Assembly: GCA_963585895.1 (NCBI GenBank)
Contig: OY757924.1
Coordinates: forward strand, 61,352,718 to 61,416,717
Reading direction: 5' to 3'
Length of the DNA stretch: 64,000 bases
From: Sepioteuthis lessoniana
Taxonomy: Eukaryota > Mollusca > Cephalopoda > Myopsida > Loliginidae
Position numbers and translations under genes: made by a program. Positions 44,157 to 56,316 of the stretch are shown one piece after another; the first letter of the stretch is position 1; every line of letters begins with the position of its first letter. The notes below the pieces were generated by a model. It saw nothing but the letters and a program-made list of their open reading frames with translations, was not told the origin of the DNA and searched no databases.

Positions 44157-46064
44157 GTGTGTATGTGTTCAGCAGAAAAGGAATTACGATCCTTTAAATA
44201 GCCTTTTATTTATCATATTATAAGGAATAGATCAGTAAAAAAACTAAAAGGACTTCGATTTCGTATTCTTACTATTATTTCATAACTTAAAATATTATTA
44301 CCTATCTTATGATAATAGTACAAACTTGTTATAAAATTTTATCTCATAAATAAAGTTTTATCGAACGACTATTTCTTTTTTGTTCTTTTGAAGACTTATA
44401 TACCAAATTTCTATGAAACAACAGTTAAGAAGTGAAATCTTAATCCTATTTAGTTTAAATGTATAAAACAGCTAAAACATCTGTGAAAATCTTTTCATAT
44501 ACTATGTAACTGACAATTTAATATAAAGAGAAAAAACTGAATTTAACAGTTGTATATCAATTGATCTTTGATTTATCAAATTGAGCTCGTGTTGTCGAGT
44601 CAATATTGTATGACAGCCAGTCACATCTATTAATATGAAATGCTTTGTTATTTTTCCTAAAGGATTAAAGTTTCTCAAAAAAGGAACAGCTGGTACGTTA
44701 GTGGATTTAGGAGTTCTATGATTCTCAACCGACTTCTTCGACATCATTCTCGGAATTCAGATTTAGGTGTGGTCCAAAGTAGGTGACGGAGGATAAATTG
44801 CTGTTAATGACGAGACCAAGTTTAGATCTTAGTCATACACTTTTTTAATGATCATGATTCCCTACAAATAAATAACTACTAAAAATACAAATAACCAACT
44901 AATTATCTAAAGTTTATCATTAATTCCTTAGACCTTTCTTTTGAATTTCTTTTCTCATTTATTTTCCTTAACTTAATTCGGCATTAAACGACCGATGAGG
45001 TTGATATGCCGTAAAAGAAAGCAAACACTTTTCGATCATGCTACCATGTGTATGCTAGATGGCTGTTGACCTTCAAAGAAGTTTCAGCCTCTCCTAAAAA
45101 GACCATGTGTTTTCATTCATTTGGTTGTCTAGCCACACTCCACATCTTGCTCAGTTGCAAGAATTGGTTTAGCTGCCGACCACTTGTCTATGACGCACAT
45201 AACCCCGAATTACGCCGTTTACTCTCTTGTAAAATTGTCCAAATAAATATAAACATATCAAAAAAAGAATTTCTTAATAATCAGTCACCTAGTGAAAACT
45301 AAATAATTTCTAAGAATATGAAAAGTCACATATATGAATAGTGAAAGGAAACCAACCTTATGAAAGAATATGATCATGCGTAATACTTCTACCATTGACA
45401 TGGTGTGACACATGCCCACGTTTATATGGAGTAAATTTGGCCTGCAAAACTATTTTTTCATAGCTATGGTCGAGAGATGGATTATTGCCTTTCCACTGGG
45501 TAGTTTCATGAGGTTAAACTCAAAAAGCCACGCCTAGGATTTGGACTCAGATGGGCGATTCTATTTCCTACGTCGTTAATTGTTTTGCGAAGTTTTTACC
45601 AAATGTGCTGGACTACATTTTCGAATAGGGTTGGAGCCACTCAGTGCTACTACAAACATCTCATTCAGTCGCTGGAGGCTCCGCTTTCAATCCACTGACA
45701 ATTCCGCTTAGTTGGTTTTGTCACCAGACGGAACAACCCATCTGCTTATCAGCCCATGTTGTGTTTTCTGATCCAAACAGCAAATCTATCTCTAATCCGA
45801 GTCGGCAATCGAAGAATGGATGGATGAGACCACACTATTAACAATCGAAACGCCAAGAAAGAACTGGACGCAGATTTGTACGAAAACAATATTTTGTTTA
45901 GTATAAAAGTCTCTAAAATAGAATATCCATTCTCCCTTCCAGACGGTTAATTAGTCATTTGACACCGAGGCCTAACCGACTATTTAAAAGTTAATCAAGT
46001 TCTTGGCATTCAGATTAAGACACAAGGCCTCTTAACATATCGCATATGTTCAAGCTACTTTCTG
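44156..46064. other. Intergenic DNA with one retroposon tail
   Basis: A SINE-B/E type tail (TTCGGCATTAAACGACC, TTGATATGCCGTAAAA) is present at 44975-45022. Frames up to 84 residues have no domain features. Around 45540-45800 the sequence is more balanced in GC but unidentified. Confidence 0.6.
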
Positions 46065-46317
46065 CTTCTCTGCGTTCGTTTTCTCTCTTCATATAGTCTG
46101 GTATAGGGCGATCTTAAGTAACGTATTATGTTAGATTTTCTCCGCTTCTCTGCTTTCGGAACTCTGGTGCTAGACGATCCCAAAGTATCGTATTATGATG
46201 CTTTTCTCGGCTTGTTTGCTTTCGGGATACTTGTGCAAAACAATCACGATGTATTATGCTAGTTTTTCTATGCTTTTCTGCTTTTGGGAGTCTGGTATGA
46301 GGTCAGTACTCAGAGCT
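46065..46317 (+). repeat. Tandem repeat, four units of 62-80 bp
   Basis: Units share TTCTCTGCTTTCGG, a CTCTGGT-type block, CGATC and CGTATTATG, starting near 46065, 46146, 46212 and 46274. Divergence is high. No other copy was seen in the window. Confidence 0.75.
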
Positions 46318-46659
46318 AGAAGTGACTCGTAACTGCTTTGTGCCGGTCTGCTCAACAAGAAATTTCTTAGATTCATATGAACTTTCTCTCCTTGTTGTGG
46401 TCGTGGTTTGGCCGCTGTTAATAATAATCAATTTCCATTTCATTGATCAATTCCCCACTTTCGCTCTGCCTCCACCTTCAGTGTTCGATTTTCTCTTACT
46501 TTCACCCCAAGGTATGTCCTCTTAATTCTTCAATATTTCAGCTTGGCACCATTCTCCATTGTAGGCGGTTAATTAAGCCACGTTAGAGTGACGTCAGCAA
46601 ACGTTAATTCATAACAGTCTCAAAAAGCTTTTCCCACAGGTTTCAAATTTAGGAGAATC

Positions 46660-46690
<31 letters not shown>

Positions 46691-47142
46691 TAATTCAAAG
46701 CCAACAAATCGCACCCGGCTCACCCGTTTGTCGTTATTGTCAGGTTTTTTCATCTCAGCTGACTCCTCGTTTCAATTATGCCAGCTTGGATAAAACTGAA
46801 TCGTAGTTTTCGAATTTTTGATTTTTTTCTAAACAAAATTCGTTTTGTCAAACCCTAGGTTTAGACAAAATAATCCACATTATTTCTTCCCAATGTCCTC
46901 TGCGAAAAATCATTAGAATATATTTTCTTCTAATTTTCGTAATGCACTGATTCATTCTTCTAAAGTCCATTTCAACGTCATCATCACTTTTTGTTATGTG
47001 CTAAACCATTCTTCTAAAATCTATTTTTACTAATTCCAGTTATGATCTAATTATTTGCGTTTATAAATTTTCTTCGGATAGATCTTCTTTCAGTGCAACA
47101 GCATTATTACTTTCACTTTCGAAAAATATCCTTTGGAAAGTT
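46318..47142. other. Intergenic DNA
   Basis: A TA array lies at 46657-46686. Around 46960-47060 short TTCTTCTAAA-CCATTT phrases recur. No gene was recognised. Confidence 0.6.
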
Positions 47143-47583
47143 ATGTAACCCGTTATAGGACTTTACACTCTAATAAATTATTTTGGATGTATGCCACTTG
47201 TTCCCACAAAGATGGCGGACGCTCACATATTCAGTCTCGGGAAACCATAGGCCAGGAGGACCACGTGACAGGCTCAAAACTACGTCCGCGCGTAAATTCA
47301 AGTCCTGCGTTTTTGAGCCACGTACAAGACGCGTATTTTCTATAAATAAGTCGTCTTGAAACACCCTTGTTTTCTTTTACCAAATTTCTTCGCAGCAGCA
47401 ACACACTCCCTCCAGCGTGAATCAACAGGAGAGAGAAGCAACAACATGGATGGGCCTCGCAGACATTCATATACATTGACTATGAGACGCTTTCCAGTCT
47501 CAGAGAAACTGCCCGTTTCTAATTATAAAAAAGGACATTTTAAATATGTAATCCTTTTGTAGCTTAGCTGTGTTAGACCCATA
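47143..47583 (+). promoter_or_regulatory. Promoter-like or solo-LTR-like island
   Basis: A locally GC- and CpG-richer block. It contains AAGATGGCGGAC (matching the YY1 site consensus), CCACGTGAC (E-box/CRE-like), CGTCCGCGCG and TATAAATAAG at 47341-47350. About 45 bp further is TTTCTTCGCAG, a possible splice acceptor. The block starts TGTAACCCG and a TACACA lies at its far edge, so a solo LTR is an alternative. The 68-residue frame at 47356-47562 has no known domain. Confidence 0.35.
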
Positions 47584-47919
47584 CACACACACACACACAT
47601 GTACACACACTATTATTGTGTTAGTAGAATTAGAAATATTTTTTATGTATCAATGTAAGTTTTATTATTTTAGTACATAAATTTGTTTTTGTTCGTCGCC
47701 TTGTTTTAAATGTTCATTTTGTCCACGCCGTTTTACAACCTTTATTTGTTTCATATCTTCACTCATTTGTTTCATTGGCTTCCTTCACTTACTACTTTTT
47801 CCATGTGCCTATATTATGTCTATACCAGGCCCTATTCCACCTTCAATTCTAAACTAAAACATTAAAATTGTCGGGGACCAAAATACAGATAAATACTTCA
47901 CTCCATCCAACTACACCGT

Positions 47920-48020
47920 TCATTACCTCCAGTTATGGGTTAAATAGTACGACTACTGTTCTTTAACATGACTAGTTTGGCATTAGATAAACCACAAAAG
48001 TTGGCATACCACAATAACAC
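47920..48020 (+). mobile_element. SINE-B 3' part
   Basis: CCAGTTATGGGTTAAATAGT, a TTTGGCATTAGATAAACCAC block and GTTGGCATACCACAA tail. The tRNA head is missing. Confidence 0.65.
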
Positions 48021-49464
48021 CCCCAGATAAACGCATATATCATATGATAGTGTAAGCTCAGCTTAGTTTAGCATTTATGCTCTCGTAGCGAGAATCAAGT
48101 TAAGAGCAATCGTCTACGAGTGTAGAGATCACACATTCCACTTAAAATAAAATAAAAAGATCAAATGAATAATGTTGTAAGAAATTAAAATGAAATTAGG
48201 AATTAAGCTTCCTTTTAAATCAAGTATCGACTGATATCATCATGGTTGTCTTTCAGAACAGGAAGAATACAATAAGCAGAACATTTATCCTCTGTAATCA
48301 TAAAAATGCCCTTCAAGACAAATTCCAAGCGCAAAAATTTACATGAAGTAAGAGACACCGCTTGTCGAGACTGAACTTACAAGCGTTCCATGACGCCGGT
48401 AACTAGAAGCAGAGAGAGGCTAACAGCGAAGTTGGATATTGTCATTCTCGTTAGGTTGTGTCAGATGGTAATGTCAGTGAAAGCAATTGAATGGTTCCCG
48501 CAGTGTAAATCATCCAAATTCAGTTTAACCTTGTGGTTAACGTTAAATCTTTCTCACTGATATATAAAAAGAAAAATTAAATGTGAATAAAAGCTGTCAC
48601 TGATAAAATAATACCTATAAACATCTAATCGGTAATGTGAACGATAAAAATGAACAAGAAATGGAAGCATTTTATGACGAATCCAACACATGAATTTCAG
48701 CTAATCAAAAGACAAACGAGATCAAAGTAATACCTTTACAATAAAATCAGCTATTGTTATTCCTGGCATAACAAAGGCACAGGCTGAAAAACTTTGAAAA
48801 TTATATAATGAACTATATATTTTCAAGTGTATAATATTACTGGATAGATTATTAATACCTGGGACTAATTTTTTATCAGTAAAATTCAACTTACAAAGAA
48901 AAACGACACAAACATTTTTAACTTATCATGGGAAATAATGTTGATGAATTGGATTCTCTAAATGAAAACCAACTACAGCGTCTTCGCATAATACAAAAAA
49001 TCTTTAATAAAAACTGACGAAAAAATATAAGATAATACAAAATACGCATGCGTGTAACGACCGTTAGCCAGTGAAAATAAATTCGGAAAATATTCAGATA
49101 GAAAACGAACAGAAATACATGAAAAAAAAAAGTAATTTTACAAAGATATAAATACGTCGGTAAGAGCGAGAATACAAAACCTCAGCACAAACTAACATAG
49201 ATCATTTTCTTGGAATTTTTTATGAAGTTCACTGATTGTCGTCATCTATATTCAAGGGAGATAAATCCAGTAGTATTAACATTTTTAGATTGAATAATTG
49301 ATTGTAAAGGCAGGCGTTTTCGTATAGGTTTGTTTTATGCGTAGAATTTAAGGAATTATGCGCATCGTACATTTACATTTTGCGTAATCGTTTCTTAAGA
49401 ATTCATTGTATAGTTATATGGTAGCAACAATTCCTATCCAATACAATTTACATACAGTTGGTTG
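48021..49464. other. AT-rich intergenic DNA
   Basis: No gene, SINE or LINE was recognised with confidence across about 1.4 kb. This is one of the longest repeat-poor stretches in the window. Confidence 0.65.
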
Positions 49465-50135
49465 GTTTGTTGGTTGGTTGGATTTATGGTATATCAACCT
49501 TTGTCGGTTATTTAACGCCAAATCCATTTTTATGTAAATAATCAGTTCTATTACAAACAATTCAGTTTAGCATAAGCACGCAGTTTAAATCTAAGTACAG
49601 TTTAATTGTGAAAAACATTTCTATTTCAAGTTATTTAGTTTAGTCAAGCAGTTCTAGTTCAGCTAATTCAGTTTAGTATAAGTACAGATTTTGTTGAAAT
49701 ACAGTTAAATGTTAAAACAGTTCTATATTAAACAATTCTGTTTAGTGTAAATACAGTTTCATTGTCCAAAACTGTTCCATTTCAAATAATTCAGTTTAGC
49801 ATAAGCATGCAGTTTAATTGTAAGAACGGTTTAATTGTCAATAACATTTCTCTTTCAAGCTATTCAGTTTAGTCAAACAATTCTGTTTAGCATAAGTATG
49901 CTGTTAGTTCTATTTAACCCATAGATTGGGCCCTATCAGGTGTTACCACGCCGGGCCAAAGTGGACTTGGAGCAATGGCAATGAAGGGGTGTTCCGCATT
50001 CCCCAAAGCTCCAGCATCACTGGAACCTCACCATCAGATTGTTTAGTGTCATGTATCCAGGATACTCATTGGAAGGGTCTTACACCTCTGCAGATATGCA
50101 GTCGGTGTATTCTTCAGACCCAGCCGACTGGACAC
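49465..50135 (-). mobile_element. SINE-E, full modular copy
   Basis: On the minus strand it has the head (ending at about 49915) with CAATCTGATGGTGAGGTTCC and GCTCCAAGTCCACTTTGGCC, about 400 bp of AT-rich internal units, then the tail GGTTGATATACCATAAATCC with a CCAA run at 49465. Confidence 0.8.
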
Positions 50136-50354
50136 ATACAGTTGGATATTTTTTGCTACTCTTATCTAATACAAATAGTTTATACACAATTTTATGGTTT
50201 CAAGTTACTACTTCGATTCAAGAATGATTGTTTGCTTACACAGAGTTATATGGATTTTAGTGACTAACAATAATCCTTAGTAAACAATCGCAGCTTCAAA
50301 TGACTCATTTTGAAAGAAATGATTTATAGTTATATAGTATCAATCATTCCAATG

Positions 50355-50850
50355 AAATACAAGTACAGCCAAGTCAGCTGCGGCTGTAGCATACGCTGAC
50401 TGCATCTTTGAAGAGGTGTAGCATTCCTCCAAACAGTGTCCTGCATATGAAATTAAAGAATGTGATGGTGAGGCTCCAGTAATCCTGGATTATTGAGGAA
50501 TGCAGTGTTCCCTTTCATTGCCATCGCTCCCGAGTCCACTCTGACCCGAAGTGTAGAACCAGAAAGGGTTCTATCTATGATTTAAATAAAAGTGTTAGAT
50601 ATTTAGACTGAGCGCAAAGAAATGACTAAAGCCCAGTTGAATTGTTTGAAATAGAACTGTTTGGTCATTTAAGTGTGTGTAACCATATAACTGACGTTTA
50701 ATTGAATTGTAAGTGGTACATAGCAATATTTGGAACTGTTCAACACTGTTGATTTTTTTTTTACGAATCATAATCGTCATATATATAAATATATGATCCG
50801 GATTTGTCATTAAAAAAATTAGAATGGAGGATATGCCATATAACCAAACC
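50355..50850 (+). mobile_element. SINE-E, shorter copy
   Basis: The head starts near CAGCTGCGGCTGTAGCATAC, with only two or three internal units. A T run and a decayed tail (AGGATATGCCATATAACC plus CAAACC) end it. The next copy starts immediately. Confidence 0.78.
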
Positions 50851-50854
50851 AAAC

Positions 50855-51535
50855 CTTGCCCGATCGGCCGGGGCAGTAGAACACACTGACTGTTTTTCTT
50901 TAGACGTGTGAGAAACCCCTCAATTAATGTCCTGGGTATGAAACTAAACGATCTGATGGTGAGGCTACAGTAATGCTGAAGCTTTGGGGAATGCAGAATA
51001 TCCCTTCATTGCCACCGCTCCCAGGTCCACTCTGGTGCGGAGTTTTAGCACCAGGTTGGGTCCTATCCATGGGTCAAATAGAACTAAAATACGTACTCAT
51101 GCTTAACGGAATTGCTTTTAATATAATTGTTTTATATTTAAACAGCGTAAATACGCTAAAATGAACTGCTTTAAATTGAACTGTTTTTTAATGTAACCTG
51201 CGTACTTATGCTAAACTGATTTCTTTGAAATAGTAGCGTTTTTGACATTGAAACTGTACATACGCTAAACTGAATTGTTTGAAATAGAACAGTTTTGACA
51301 ATTAATTGTGTGTGAACAAAAACTATACTTATACTAAACTGAATTGTTTGAATACGAACTGTTTGACTGAACTACTTAGCTTAAAAAATAAATATTTTTG
51401 ACAAACTGTGTACTCATGCAAAACTGTATTTTTAGAAATAGAACTGCTTATTAGTATAAAAGTGGATTTGGCATTAAATAACCTACAACGGTTGATATGC
51501 CATGAAGCTCAAACAAATAAACCAAACCAGACAAA
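50855..51535 (+). mobile_element. SINE-E, full modular copy
   Basis: Head CGATCGGCCGGGGCAGTAGA, ACGATCTGATGGTGAGGCTA and CTCCCAGGTCCACTCTGG. Eight or so internal units of about 50 bp follow. The tail is TTTGGCATTAAATAACCTAC / TTGATATGCCATGAAGC. Confidence 0.82.
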
Positions 51536-52049
51536 AGAAAGCAAAACCGAACTGCAAGAGGCTTTTGAACATACGAATCTAACCCTTTGATCGAACACTA
51601 CCGGTGCTACCATTTCAAGATTGGAAATAAGATTAATGTCAATGAACGGGTGCACTACACTCTCCAGATCTCCCGAACTGACGCCTCATCATTAGAGGTA
51701 CTTAGTGTCTTACCCATTATTCGGGAGTACCGTTAGTGTATTCTAAGCTCCACCGAATTAAAGTATTTTTAGATAAGATATTAAGCTGAAATGTACGGCA
51801 ACACTTAGCATGTCATCACAGTTTGCATTTCGGCTTTTTATAATGACAAAAACTGCCTTTATAAAAAATAGTAGCAAACAAGCAGAGCCTTACTAATGAA
51901 CGAATGTTCATAATCCTTTCTCCTTTTTTAAAATTTATTTAACTCAAAAACTCTGTATATATTTGATTTTATAAAATATTTTCTGATACCATAACAAGTG
52001 AATTCATCAAAATTCTTTACTATACCAGATTGCATGGCGATGCGTATAT
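51536..52049. other. Intergenic DNA
   Basis: No feature was recognised. Confidence 0.6.
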
Positions 52050-52565
52050 ATATACAGGGTGTCCATAGAATCTGAGTGCACTTTAAAAATTTATAACTTT
52101 ATAAGTATTTGCCCTAGCGAGAATTTGTAAAAACTATTCCAAAGCTTAATGAATCTAATTTTAAAAGAAATATTTACTATTTGTTCAATACAATATTTTT
52201 TTAATTTTTTGAAACTTAAATTTATTTATTTTTCAGAATTATGTGGATCAGAAGAAGGGGACCATTTTCTTAGCCTCTATGTTTGCCAGACTTGAATCAA
52301 ATAAATTTGTTATGGGGACACGAGAAAAAAATGTGTATGCAACCAAAACACATTTGTCTTTATTGGGGATCCTTTTGAGATGAGGCTTCTTAATCTGAGA
52401 ATATTTTTATTTATTTATTGTGGACTTTCTGTCCTCACCTTCGTAGGACGCGGTTAATCACCTGAAGAAGGCCAGAGGTGAAATTTGACCGTAACGTAGT
52501 GAAGAAGAAACAACAAAAAATAACTACCAAGATGCGGACAAAAAGTCTGGAATAAATAAAAAAAA
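52050..52565 (+). other. Possible end of a DNA transposon or other old element
   Basis: TACAGGGTGTCCATAGAATC at 52052 resembles the CAGGGTGTCC starts seen in several DNA transposons. At 52480-52520 a CACCTGAAGAAGGCC...GACCGTAACG motif of the CTGA/CGAAAC type appears, and GGACAAAAAGTCTGG follows at 52535. No transposase frame was found. Confidence 0.3.
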
Positions 52566-52865
52566 TTAATTCTCAAAACACATTTGTAAGAAAAAGTGAA
52601 AACTGAAAAAACTAATGTGATTTCAGGTTTTACTGTTAATCATTTGACCGGTGTTTGCATCTTATGCACAGATAGCATCTTACACTCAAATAGTTATGGT
52701 ATTTTTAAATAGCAGTTAACTCTACACATTGGTGATATCAAGCATACGGAACCCAGATGAAATTGGAAACACTGTAAACCATACCTACTCAGACCAAACT
52801 TAACACTGTCAACCATATTTCACTCTTACTCACTGGTCCAAAAACATGGAACCCATCTTTCTTCA

Positions 52866-53085
52866 CTACAACTGGTTTGAATTCAGAATTTTCCCTCTTC
52901 TAGACCAGTTGATATAATAAGGTTAAAGTGCCAAGTCAGCCCGACTATCTATCTATAGATAGAAGAAGAAGAGCTGGATTCATACTTTTTTAAGTGACTC
53001 AGGGCTACGTAAAATGCAAACAATCTCGTTTAGGATTTGAACTTGGGTAGCCAAGTCCACTTCCTACAACTAAGAGGGAACCACC
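52866..53085 (-). mobile_element. SINE-A relic
   Basis: Minus strand: GGTTCCCTCTTAGTTGTAGG, GAAGTGGACTTGG, then AAGTTCAAATCC (B box) and the body. The 3' tail is absent. A small CTATCTATCTATAGATAG palindrome lies inside. Confidence 0.6.
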
Positions 53086-53089
53086 TTGG

Positions 53090-53305
53090 TGTAATGCCAA
53101 ATAGACTTGATCGTAACATCATCGTAAGCAAGTTCGATCTCCAGTTACACTATTGCATTCACTTTTGGACTAATACCCTTCGGAAAGGAATGAACTCCCT
53201 TATCCCAAAACTATGGGTGAAACAGTAACACCACTGTCCATTTCCAAGGATGCTTTGGCATTAAATAACCCTCGCAGATTGATATGCCATATAAAAAAAC
53301 AAACC
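53090..53305 (+). mobile_element. SINE-B copy
   Basis: ACCTTGGTGTAATGCCAA head, GTTCGATCTCC B box, CCCTTCGGAAAGGAATGAAC body, TTTGGCATTAAATAACCCTC and GATTGATATGCCATA tail with a CAAACC run. It lies head-to-head with the SINE-A relic on its left. Confidence 0.82.
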
Positions 53306-53667
53306 AAACCCACACCTTTCTATGGCAATAATTGTTATGTTACTGGTAACTCCTATATTTAACATCTACAAAAAAAGTAATACAATGTAAAATCTTAATA
53401 TATTTCATAAATTTGAAATTAAATATCAAATATATCTGTGACTAGAGAGTTTGTTGAGAGGTTGGATTTTATTAACCTTTGTATTAATAATGTTTGTGGA
53501 CATGTAGAAACTTAAAAAGAATAAACAATCACAGTGTTTCATCTCTCACATAATTTTTGGATTCTTTCTAACATAAATAAAAGTAAACACAGATTTATTA
53601 ACATGCCGTATATATACACACACACATACATTCATACAAGTTAAGGTATATATATGTATATATTCAT
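53306..53667. other. AT-rich DNA with short TA and CA repeats
   Basis: A short TA-then-CA array lies at 53610-53631. No gene was recognised. Confidence 0.6.
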
Positions 53668-54000
53668 ATACAGACAGACGGTTTCGTTGTATCACAACTC
53701 TTCAGTGTGGCTAGACTCTTTGGATGCTTGAAGCTGGGATCGAAACCCGCCCAACTTTACGTTCGACTTAGTATCATACTGCACAGTCAACAAGTGAACC
53801 ACGTCAGCTCGGGAAGTATAGGGCAGTATGTTGTAGCTTTGGTTTGTTTACATTTTTACCTTACCGGATACAAGAATGGTCAATTCATTCGTAGAGTTTT
53901 GGATTATGCGAGTGGAAGCCGTAAATTTCTTTGCCAGAGGGCTCAACCCCCGTGGGGGAGCGTATATATTGTCATACCAACCCCTCCGTTCGGGGGCCTG
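53668..54000 (-). mobile_element. SINE-D copy joined to a SINE-A tail
   Basis: On the minus strand it runs TGACAATATATACGCTCCCC, GGGGGTTGAGCCC, GTATCCGGTAAGG, CCCGAGCTGACGTGG, GGTTTCGATCCCAGC and CCGTCTGTCTGT. Just upstream (53980-54000) is a short SINE-A tail, CGAACGGAGGGGTTGGTA. Confidence 0.78.
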
Positions 54001-55631
54001 GGTGGCTGCAAGTCTCCGCAGGTCTGAAGTGTTTATCTGAGTATTCTAATCTATCTTAATAAAGCTGTGGTGTGCAGGATTTCAATTCTTCTTCAAATTT
54101 TCACTTCCTTCAGTCCTTTTTAACCGTTTCAGGTGCCCTAACTACAATTGGTCACCCCGTGCTTCATTTACCACAGCTTTTACACGCCCAGGAAAGATTT
54201 ATGTATTTGTTCACATTTTCGTTTCTTTCATTTTCTGCCTGTGATGTACAGGAAAAATAAAATCTACCAAATGACATGTTTTTTTTCTAGTAATTACCAC
54301 TAAGTCTGGTCTACTGGCCAGGAATGAGCGTTCAATTTGCATTACAAAGTCCGATAGAAATTGGTGTATCTCATTTTCTAGGACGAATTCTCGCTTGTGC
54401 AAAGAGCATTTGTTTCATGGTCTAATTTTAAACTCTTGCACAATTTGCAGTGAATCATTTTTCCTTCCTAGTCGAGCCTAGTCTTTATTCCTTTTGTACT
54501 CGTCTGCTGCTTTTGCTTATTATGTGATCAACAGTTTCATCTTTGTCACCATTTCTTCTTCTTTAGAAGCCACTCTTCTTAAAAGAAAGATTAAAACGAT
54601 TAATGAATAAAAATATGAAGGTGCTTGACAAAAAAGAAAAACCTTCAATTGATGAGGCTCAGTCATCAAGTACGGATTCGTAGCGAGAATCTTATTACTG
54701 ATTACATATAGCTTCATTGGAGTATCTTACAATACCACTGGATTTTGTGGGTTTTCCCCCATCTCGTTTTGTAATGTCAAGTCAAGGTGTACTCTTGCCC
54801 TATAATTTTTCAAGGAAACGATGAATAGATTTGACTGACAGTGGCAGATGATGAGTAACTATTTCAAACATGAAGAGCAACTTTAATTTCTTTGAAATAA
54901 TTTAAAGGTAAAGAAAACATGAATCAAATATTTTGGCTGTTAACTGCTTGTTATGAAATAACATATTTACGCAGATATAGCTAATTTTTTTTTCTTCGCG
55001 CATAGTTTGTTGTAATCACAAATTAAAGTAGCTACAATAACCCGATCCAATTGATTTTTAAACTCTGATGCTAATATCTTGAAATTGCATAGTAATATAA
55101 TGTTTCTAGTTTGAAGTTAAATCTTCATTCATCTATATCAATTTTAATAAGATTATTAATTGAGAGATATGAAAAATAGCAAACAATTTTGATATGTTAT
55201 ATTATTTACAGGATATTATTGGATATAGTTTAGTTTTAGTAATACGCTGAAAATATATATTATTTTCTTCCATCTTCAATTTTGATAATAATTGAATATC
55301 TTTTTTCCTTATATCTGATATAATTATAAAATCAATGTAAACTTATTTGTAAAGAAGTTACAATTGCTTTTTAATCCCTTTTAACTGACAATAATTTTAT
55401 TTGTTTCTTAATTTATTTGTGGTTTCCCCAGTTCTATGACTCAGGATTATGGTTTCAAGAAATGCAGTAATATGGCGTTTTACTACAAGAAAGTTAATTA
55501 ACCTTTCTTGTTTAACGAGACAAATTTCTTCAAAGCCACAAACCCATCATCTTTATATTTTTTATTTTATGCCTCTCCATTGCCCACTGACTGACAAAGC
55601 ATTAATTGGTGGTATATGTACTCTTTCTTTC

Positions 55632-55636
<5 letters not shown>
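54001..55636. other. Repeat-poor AT-rich intergenic DNA
   Basis: A possible polyadenylation-like CTTAATAAAGCTGTGG occurs at 54056-54071 without a linked gene. Frames to 65 residues show no domain. Confidence 0.6.
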
Positions 55637-55661
<25 letters not shown>

Positions 55662-55663
<2 letters not shown>

Positions 55664-56185
55664 GCTGTCCATGCTTTCGTTAACCTAGCATGGACAGCTA
55701 TCAATAGGCTATCGATTATATGGAAATCAGACCTAACAGATAAAATGAAACGCAGTTTCTTCCAGGCAGCGGTAACATCGATACTGCTATATGGATGCAC
55801 TACATGGAATTTAACAAAGCGGCTGGAGAAGAAGTTTGACAGCAATTACACAAGAAAGCTGCGAGCAATCTTGAACAAGTCCTGGCGGCAACACCCCACA
55901 GGACCCCAACTGTACGGCCACCTGCCTTCTATCACGAAAACTATTCAAGTTAGACGAACCAGACATGCAGAACACTGCCGGAGAACCAAGGACGAACGCA
56001 TAAGTGATGTACTCTTATGGACCCCCACACATGGACGTGCAAAAGCAGGACGACCAGCACGAACATACATTCAGCAAATATGTGTGGATACAGGATGTTG
56101 ACCTGAAGACCTGTCTGGGGCGATGAACGATAGGGAAAAGTGGCGAGAGATGGTCAGGGATATCCGTGCTACCAGCACGACATGA
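55662..56185 (+). mobile_element. LINE-1 3' end, well preserved
   Basis: The frame to 56101 encodes AWTAINRLSIIWKSDLTDKM, RSFFQAAVTSILLYGCTTW, then LRAILNKSWRQHPTGPQLYG, IQVRRTRHAEHC and AGRPARTYIQQICVDTGC. It then meets one premature TGA, after which PEDLSGAMNDREKW can still be read. It ends in an ATG array. It is the cleanest copy in the window but lacks endonuclease and polymerase. A 14-bp hairpin marks its 5' junction. Confidence 0.92.
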
Positions 56186-56191
56186 TGATGA

Positions 56192-56223
<32 letters not shown>
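56186..56223. repeat. (TA)n microsatellite
   Basis: A TA array directly continuing the ATG tail of the LINE. Confidence 0.93.
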
Positions 56224-56224
<1 letters not shown>

Positions 56225-56227
<3 letters not shown>

Positions 56228-56298
56228 CGACTGGAGTTCGCACTCACAAAGATTCCGCAGTCCAACGATTTAATGATTACACCACGAGGACACCTCCT
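56225..56298 (-). mobile_element. SINE-B tRNA-like head
   Basis: Minus strand: GGAGGTGTCCTCGTGGTGTA, ATCATTAAATCGTTGGACTG, then GAGTGCGAACTCCAGTCGC. Only the tRNA-related part is present. It resembles tRNA-Gln but lacks a closed acceptor stem. Confidence 0.75.
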
Positions 56299-56316
56299 AG
56301 ACTAATTGTTTTTAAA

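Noticed and set aside
48690-48800. Words resembling a LINE C-terminus (EIKVIPL)
   Set aside because: The match is one short word with several stops around it, too weak to annotate.
55616-56101. Host gene of 161 residues
   Set aside because: The sequence is the C-terminus of the LINE-1 family found at seven other places in the window. Its first residues come from a TA array.
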